Shown in pieces: positions 59,454-64,000 of a stretch of 64,000 bases of DNA. The notes under the pieces were generated by a model. That model saw only the letters and a program-made list of their open reading frames with translations. It ran no database searches and was not told the origin of the DNA. The stretch's first letter is position 1. Each line of letters starts with the position of its first letter. Origin of the DNA: Thalassospira tepidiphila MCCC 1A03514 (GTDB lineage Bacteria; Pseudomonadota; Alphaproteobacteria; Rhodospirillales; Thalassospiraceae); contig NZ_JPVZ01000003.1 of the NCBI RefSeq assembly GCF_001662875.1, positions 248,001 to 312,000 of the forward strand, given 5' to 3'. The translations under genes and the position numbers were made by a program.

Positions 59454-60353
59454 ATGGACCTTGATTTGAAGGAGGGGCGTTCGCGCCCTTCCTTGCTTTC
59501 ATCCTTCTTAACCCCGCGCGCAGCGGCCGCAAGCCCGGCGATCCTGACGGTCTTGCTGATCCCGGGGCTTGTGATTGTTGCGGCGTTCTTTTTGATCCCA
59601 CTTGCGCGTGTTGCGGTCGAAGTCGGCAACGGGCCGGAGGGCTGGGGGACGTATCTTCTGATCCTGACCAATGCGCGGTATCTGGAAAGTCTGATCCAGA
59701 CGCTTGCGATGTCGGCAGGCGTCACGATGATGGCGTTGGTCCTGTGTGCGATTGTCGGGCTGTTTTTGGTGCGCAACAGATTTGCCGGACGCAGCATTTT
59801 GATCGGGACATTGACCTTGCCGTTGTCCTTTCCGGGCACGGTGGTTGGCTTCATGGTGATCATGCTGGCCGGACGCCAAGGTGTGATTGGCGGGCTGACG
59901 GATGCGGCCTTTGGGGCCAAACTTGTCTTTGCCTATGACATTGCCGGTCTTTTTATCGGCTATCTGTATTTTTCGATCCCGCGCGTGATCTTGGCGGTGA
60001 TGGCATCTGCCGAGAAGCTTGACCTGCAGCTTGAAGAAGCGGCGCGGTCGCTTGGTGCGTCGCGGTTTCGTGTGATTTGCGACGTGATTTTACCCGGCCT
60101 CATGCCCGGCCTGATTTCATCAGGCGCCATTTGCTTTGCAACGGCGATGGGCGCGTTTGGCACGGCCTTTACACTGGCGACCGATATCGATGTGTTGCCG
60201 ATGGTGATCTATACCGAGTTTACCCGGAATGCCAATATCCCGGTGGCAGCTGCCCTTAGCATCGTTCTGGGCCTGATCACCTGGGCGTGTTTGGCTGCGG
60301 TGCGCAGCTTTACCGGCGAGGGCAAAAGCCTGCCGGTGCGTGGAGGGGCATGA
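59454..60353 (+). CDS. ABC transporter permease 1
   Basis: 299 residues from ATG 59454 (AAGG 5 bases upstream; GTG 59448 also possible). Six helices of the PotB/CysT type, with SLIQTLAMSAGVTMMALVLCAIVGLFLVRNRF (within residues 75-110), LPLSFPGTVVGFMVIML, and the EAA loop EEAARSLGASRFRVICDVILPGLMPGLISSG (within 195-230). The N-terminal 20 residues are Ser/Arg-rich and cytoplasmic. Second of four transporter genes; its stop is 1 base from the next ATG. Confidence 0.88.
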   Translation: MDLDLKEGRSRPSLLSSFLTPRAAAASPAILTVLLIPGLVIVAAFFLIPLARVAVEVGNGPEGWGTYLLILTNARYLESLIQTLAMSAGVTMMALVLCAIVGLFLVRNRFAGRSILIGTLTLPLSFPGTVVGFMVIMLAGRQGVIGGLTDAAFGAKLVFAYDIAGLFIGYLYFSIPRVILAVMASAEKLDLQLEEAARSLGASRFRVICDVILPGLMPGLISSGAICFATAMGAFGTAFTLATDIDVLPMVIYTEFTRNANIPVAAALSIVLGLITWACLAAVRSFTGEGKSLPVRGGA

Positions 60354-60354
60354 T

Positions 60355-61164
60355 ATGCGACGCACAGGTGTCTTTTACGCGCAGCTTGGCCTGACCATTT
60401 TGCTGTGCCTGTTTATCGTGGTGCCGATCGTGATGTCGGCCCTTGCCGGGGTGACGGTCAATGTGTTTCAGGGATTGTCATCGGGCCTGACGCTGCGCTG
60501 GATATTCGAGGTCTGGGATCTTTATGCATCAAGCATCTTTTTGTCATTGTGGCTGGCGATTGCCTGCCTGTTCGTGACGCTGATTGCCGGTGTGCCGTTG
60601 GCTTATGTCCTGGTGCGCAAGCCCGGCCGCGCCACCCGGTTGTTTGAAGAATTGCTGACACTGCCGGTGGCGATCCCGGGGTTGGCCTTGGCGCTCGCAC
60701 TTTTGATCACCTATGGCGGGGTCAGTGGATATCGATCCAGCTGGCTTTTCATCCTGACCGGGCATGTGTTGTTTACCCTGCCATTCATGGTGCGATCTGT
60801 CGCGGCGGTGATGTCGGCGATGGATATGAAAACCCTTGAGGAAGGGGCGGCAAGCCTTGGTGCCGGGTTCTGGCGGCGGTTCTTTACCGTGATTGTGCCC
60901 AATGCCAAGCCGGGCATACTTGCCGGTGCGTTGATGGTGGTGACGCTCTCGGTCGGGGAGTTCAACCTGACCTGGATGTTGCATACGCCGCTGACCAAAA
61001 CGCTGCCGGTCGGGCTTGCGGATGCTTATGCTTCCATGCGCCTTGAGATCGGCAGTGCATATACCCTGATTTTCTTTGTACTGATCATGCCGTTGCTGAT
61101 TGTCATGCAACTACTGGCAAACCGGGGCAGCAAGCCCGCACGCGCGACGGCGGAGGATAAATAA
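60355..61164 (+). CDS. ABC transporter permease 2
   Basis: 269 residues from ATG 60355 with GGAGG 8 bases upstream. PotC/CysW-type permease: [33 protein letters not shown] (within residues 55-95), [20 protein letters not shown] and the EAA loop [32 protein letters not shown] (within 160-195). Its stop overlaps the ATG of the ATPase gene by one base (TAATG). Confidence 0.88.
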   Translation: MRRTGVFYAQLGLTILLCLFIVVPIVMSALAGVTVNVFQGLSSGLTLRWIFEVWDLYASSIFLSLWLAIACLFVTLIAGVPLAYVLVRKPGRATRLFEELLTLPVAIPGLALALALLITYGGVSGYRSSWLFILTGHVLFTLPFMVRSVAAVMSAMDMKTLEEGAASLGAGFWRRFFTVIVPNAKPGILAGALMVVTLSVGEFNLTWMLHTPLTKTLPVGLADAYASMRLEIGSAYTLIFFVLIMPLLIVMQLLANRGSKPARATAEDK

Positions 61165-62258
61165 TGACCACTTCCCAAAAACAGGCAGCGCAGGCGCAAG
61201 ATGCCGGCACTGCGATTGCGCTGACAAACTGTGCCAAGACTTTTGCCGATGGCACGCGCGCGCTGATGCCCTTTGATCTGTCGATCACGGCGGGCGAGAC
61301 GCTGGTTTTGCTGGGGCCATCGGGCTGTGGCAAAACGACGATCCTGCGCATGATTGCCGGATTGGAATTCCCCGATGCGGGTGGTGCCATTCATTTTGGC
61401 GAAGATGACGTCACCCGCCATTCGATTGAGCAACGTCGGGTGGGCATGGTGTTTCAGTCCTATGCGCTGTTTCCCAATATGACCGTGGCTGAAAACGTGG
61501 CCTATGGCCTTAAGGTGCAAAAGGTTGGCAAGGCCGAACGCGATCAGCGCGTGCGCGAAATGCTTGAAATGATGCATATCGACATGCTGGCCGATCGCCG
61601 GGTTGATCAGCTTTCCGGTGGGCAGCGCCAGCGTGTGGCCCTTGCGCGCGCCATCGCACCGCGCCCGCGTGTTTTGCTGCTCGACGAGCCGTTGACCGCC
61701 CTTGATGCCAAGCTTCGTGTGCGGTTGCGGACCGAAATCAACGCGCTTTTGCGCAAGCTTGGCATTACGGCGATTTACGTCACCCATGATCAGGAAGAAG
61801 CCATGGCACTGGGCGACCGGATCGTTGTGATGCAAAAGGGTGAAATCGCGCAGATCGGGACACCACAGGAAATCTATCGTGCGCCGAAAACCCCGTTTGT
61901 GGCCGACTTCGTCGGGGCGAGTAATTGCCTGAAGGTCGATATTGAAAACGGGCGGGCGTTGCTGGGCCGTGTGGATGTTGATGTGTCGCGCGCATGGAAC
62001 GCCAACCCCGCCACAGATGGCCTGTCGGAGATCTATTTCCGGGCAGATGGGCTTATGCTTTGCGCGCCCCATGATGCGCATTTCACGGCAACCGTCGAGG
62101 CGGTGTCGTATCTTGGGGAAAAGCTGCGCGTGACAGTGGCCGGGATCGGCAATGATGCGGTGATAGTCGATACCGATCCGGACAGCGTGGTGAGGTTGGG
62201 GGAAACGGTGCATTGCCGCTTGGTACCTGAAAAACTGACCATGTTTGCGGCGAACTGA
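61164..62258 (+). CDS. ABC transporter ATPase (PotA/UgpC-like) with C-terminal regulatory domain
   Basis: 364 residues. Walker [10 protein letters not shown] (51-59), Q-loop [15 protein letters not shown], signature [15 protein letters not shown], Walker [15 protein letters not shown] and H-loop [16 protein letters not shown], then a TOBE domain (about 260-364: [38 protein letters not shown]). GGAGG upstream of the start lies inside the end of permease 2. Last transporter gene of the operon. Confidence 0.9.
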   Translation: MTTSQKQAAQAQDAGTAIALTNCAKTFADGTRALMPFDLSITAGETLVLLGPSGCGKTTILRMIAGLEFPDAGGAIHFGEDDVTRHSIEQRRVGMVFQSYALFPNMTVAENVAYGLKVQKVGKAERDQRVREMLEMMHIDMLADRRVDQLSGGQRQRVALARAIAPRPRVLLLDEPLTALDAKLRVRLRTEINALLRKLGITAIYVTHDQEEAMALGDRIVVMQKGEIAQIGTPQEIYRAPKTPFVADFVGASNCLKVDIENGRALLGRVDVDVSRAWNANPATDGLSEIYFRADGLMLCAPHDAHFTATVEAVSYLGEKLRVTVAGIGNDAVIVDTDPDSVVRLGETVHCRLVPEKLTMFAAN

Positions 62259-62308
62259 GTTCGCAAATTCCAAGAAGAATAAAATCGAGATACGAGAGAA
62301 TTAAGAGC

Positions 62309-63139
62309 ATGCTTATTGCGCAACTAACCGATTTGCATATCGGTGTCGGACGGCGCCTGGCCTATCGCAAGGTGGATACAGCAACGGCCCTTGAACGGGC
62401 GGTAGCACGGGTGAATGCCATGGTGCCGCGCCCGGATATGGTTGTGTTTACCGGTGATATTGGTGATCTGGGAACGCCCGATGAATACGCACTGGTGAAA
62501 GACATCCTGCGCGACCTTGACGTGCCGTTTTACATGATCCCGGGTAACCATGATCAACGTGCGCCATTGCGCGCGGCCTTTGCGGATGCCATGCCCATCG
62601 AGGATGGGGGGGCGTTCATCAATTATGTGGTCGATGCCGGTCCGGTCCGGTTGATCGCGCTTGATAGCCTTGATGAAGGTCGGCCGGAGGGCAAATTGTG
62701 TTCAGCCCGACTGGATTGGTTGGAGCGCACGCTGCATGACGGTGATGACCGGCCTTGTGTCTTGTTTGTCCATCACCCGCCGGTCGCGGTCGGGATCAAG
62801 CATATGGATGATCAGCGCCTTCTGAGCGGGGCAGAGACATTTGCCCAGATCGTGCTGGCGCATAAAGACCGCATTCAGGCGATCATGTGTGGTCATCTGC
62901 ACCGTCCGATCCATACACGGTGGGCAGGCGTGCCGTTGATTGTTGCGCCGTCCATTGCCCATCAGGTCGCGCTGGATTTGCGCGATGACGGACCGTCGGC
63001 CTTTACCATGGAACCGCCCGCGATGCATTTGCATCGCTGGGATGAAAAGCAGCAATGCCTTCTGACCCATCTGGCCTATGTCGACCAATATGACGGACCA
63101 CATCCGTTCTTTGACGAGAACGGCAGACTGATTGTCTGA
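62309..63139 (+). CDS. GpdQ/CpdA-like cytoplasmic phosphodiesterase
   Basis: 276 residues of the class III cyclic-nucleotide/glycerophosphodiesterase branch. All metal-binding blocks are seen: LIAQLTDLHIG, MVVFTGDIGDLG, MIPGNHDQR, VLFVHHPPV, MCGHLHRPIHTRW. No signal peptide. GpdQ-type enzymes hydrolyse glycerophosphodiesters and other phosphodiesters, including phosphonate monoesters. It is 50 bases after the ATPase gene on the same strand, so the operon probably imports a diester and this enzyme cleaves it. Could instead be a 3',5'-cAMP phosphodiesterase, but the transporter context argues against this. Confidence 0.85.
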   Translation: MLIAQLTDLHIGVGRRLAYRKVDTATALERAVARVNAMVPRPDMVVFTGDIGDLGTPDEYALVKDILRDLDVPFYMIPGNHDQRAPLRAAFADAMPIEDGGAFINYVVDAGPVRLIALDSLDEGRPEGKLCSARLDWLERTLHDGDDRPCVLFVHHPPVAVGIKHMDDQRLLSGAETFAQIVLAHKDRIQAIMCGHLHRPIHTRWAGVPLIVAPSIAHQVALDLRDDGPSAFTMEPPAMHLHRWDEKQQCLLTHLAYVDQYDGPHPFFDENGRLIV

Positions 63140-63148
63140 AAAAAGGGT

Positions 63149-63168
63149 GGTGGGCCTACTTGCCCACC
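63149..63168. terminator. Hairpin between converging phosphodiesterase and UbiH-family genes
   Basis: GGTGGGC (63149-63155) pairs with GCCCACC (63162-63168); an AAAAAAGGG run lies just left of it, which reads as a T-tract for leftward transcription. The stem overlaps the stop of the UbiH-family gene. Confidence 0.6.
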
Positions 63169-64000
63169 CCGACCTTGATCGCGAGTTTGCGAAGCGGGCC
63201 GATGCGGTTGATGGCGGTGAGGCCGGCGTAGCGCAGGTCACGCAGTGTCTTGGGTTCGAACATTGATGCGCGGTTAAGCAGATCAATGCCGCCGACCCGC
63301 ATGACGGTTTTGGGCAACTGGCGACGTTCGTAGGATTTTAGAAGCGGGGTCGCGCCGATATCCTCGCCATGCAGTTTGGCCTTGGCCATCAGTTCGGCCA
63401 GGGTTTCGATGTCATGCAGGCTCATATTTAACCCTTGCGCGCCGATTGGCGGCACGACATGGGCGGATTCCGCGATCAATGCAAGGCGGGCGGCAATCAG
63501 GCGCGATGGTACTTGCGAGATCATTGGCCAGACGGCGCGCGGGCTTGCGACGGTCAGTGGGCCAAACAGGTTCATGGTGTCGTGGGTGATTTCGGCCGAC
63601 AGGGCCTCGTCACTTATGGCGTTCAGTTCATCGGCACGGCTTGCCGGAACCATCCAGACGACGGACGAGCAGGGCTTGCCATCAAGGTCGGGCATGGGGA
63701 CGAGGGTCAGCGGGCCGCCAGTGCGGTGGATTTCGGTCGAGATGTTGTCATGCGGTTTGTTGTGCGTAACGACAAACACCAAAGCACTTTGATCATAGGC
63801 CCAGCGTTTGTGTTTGATCCCGGCCATGTCGCGCAAAGACGAGTTGCGGCCATCGGCGGCAATGACGACTTTGGCCCGAACGGTCTGGCCATCCGAAAGC
63901 GTTACTTCACCAAAGCGCGAGGTGCCTTTAAACGCCGTCACGGTGGTCGAGAAGCGGAAATCGACATTATCAAGTTCGGCCAAGCGTGCCATCAGGGCCA
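63156..64000 (-). CDS. UbiH/UbiF/COQ6-family FAD monooxygenase, C-terminal part
   Basis: About 281 residues of a gene that continues past the window end. Seen are VVIAADGRNSSLRDMAGI (the DG motif of flavoprotein hydroxylases), the substrate strand region, and the second FAD motif RLALIAESAHVVPPIGAQGLNMSLHDIETLAEL (GD/E-S-A-H-x-x-P-P-x-G-A-Q-G-L-N), where the usual Asp of the motif is Glu. Such enzymes hydroxylate the ring of ubiquinone precursors. The N-terminal Rossmann GxGxxG is outside the window. Confidence 0.87.
   Translation of the reverse strand, partial: ALMARLAELDNVDFRFSTTVTAFKGTSRFGEVTLSDGQTVRAKVVIAADGRNSSLRDMAGIKHKRWAYDQSALVFVVTHNKPHDNISTEIHRTGGPLTLVPMPDLDGKPCSSVVWMVPASRADELNAISDEALSAEITHDTMNLFGPLTVASPRAVWPMISQVPSRLIAARLALIAESAHVVPPIGAQGLNMSLHDIETLAELMAKAKLHGEDIGATPLLKSYERRQLPKTVMRVGGIDLLNRASMFEPKTLRDLRYAGLTAINRIGPLRKLAIKVGVGK

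Noticed and set aside
61026..62273. Minus-strand open frame of 415 codons opposite the ABC ATPase
   Set aside because: Shadow; the plus strand encodes intact Walker and signature motifs.

Overview
The window looks like a stretch of an alphaproteobacterial chromosome. Gene content, divergently paired regulators, GC-rich third codon positions and several gene families point to Rhodospirillales, and Thalassospira or a close relative is my best guess from memory of such genomes. No 16S gene is present to confirm this. Most of the window is catabolic and transport gene clusters, interrupted by two AT-richer accessory regions, at about 22.3-27.1 kb and 31.2-42.5 kb.

Layout. 0-5 kb: the end of a D-glutamate catabolic pair (dgcN, dgcA), a membrane diguanylate cyclase, a candidate small RNA resembling the alphaproteobacterial mmgR/alpha-r8 family, a GNAT acetyltransferase and an N-formylglutamate amidohydrolase-like enzyme. 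5.2-5.5 kb: three identical tandem tRNA-Val(GAC) genes. 5.5-10.5 kb: an HlyD/RbbA/YhhJ-type ABC-2 exporter. 10.7-14.3 kb: a membrane metallophosphoesterase, then dialkylglycine decarboxylase dgdA divergent from its LysR regulator dgdR. 14.4-16.2 kb: a two-gene unit of unknown function. 16.3-22.2 kb: a GntR/FCD regulator with a visible operator, an amino-acid-type ABC importer, a VC1184-subfamily class V PLP enzyme and a hydantoinase/dihydropyrimidinase, probably one import-and-catabolism operon.

22.3-27.1 kb is a defence island: an XRE/RelE-like toxin-antitoxin pair and a two-gene Gabija system (gajA, gajB). On its right side lies a short, diverged remnant of the 3' end of the neighbouring FAD/Fe-S dehydrogenase gene, which looks like a recombination scar. 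27.2-30.6 kb holds a Dabb-domain protein and the large D-2-hydroxyglutarate-type dehydrogenase.

31.2-42.5 kb is a two-partner secretion / contact-dependent inhibition locus: TpsB transporter, an 1864-residue CdiA-like TpsA, an Imm40-type immunity gene, then a graveyard of orphan toxin tips and immunity genes. These are a TNT fragment with Imm63, a small unknown immunity-like gene with a toxin-tail fragment, a MafI-like gene, and an HNH-nuclease pseudogene with an immunity gene. REP-like sequences and a REP-associated tyrosine transposase sit at the cassette joints. I consider this the most interesting part of the window.

42.7-47.6 kb: a NitT/TauT-type ABC importer with a ureohydrolase and a divergent LysR regulator, possibly for a guanidino compound. 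47.6-53.8 kb: a pentapeptide-repeat membrane protein, an unusually long LysR regulator, a patatin phospholipase, a TetR repressor with two tandem operators facing an alpha/beta hydrolase, and a hexapeptide acetyltransferase. 53.9-57.1 kb: cytochrome b561 and PepSY genes next to an OmpR-type two-component system. 57.3-63.1 kb: a LacI regulator, a binding protein, two permeases, an ATPase and a GpdQ-like phosphodiesterase, probably for a phosphodiester or related anion. The window ends inside a UbiH/COQ6-family monooxygenase gene.

All family assignments come from reading motifs in the translated sequence. No database search was run.
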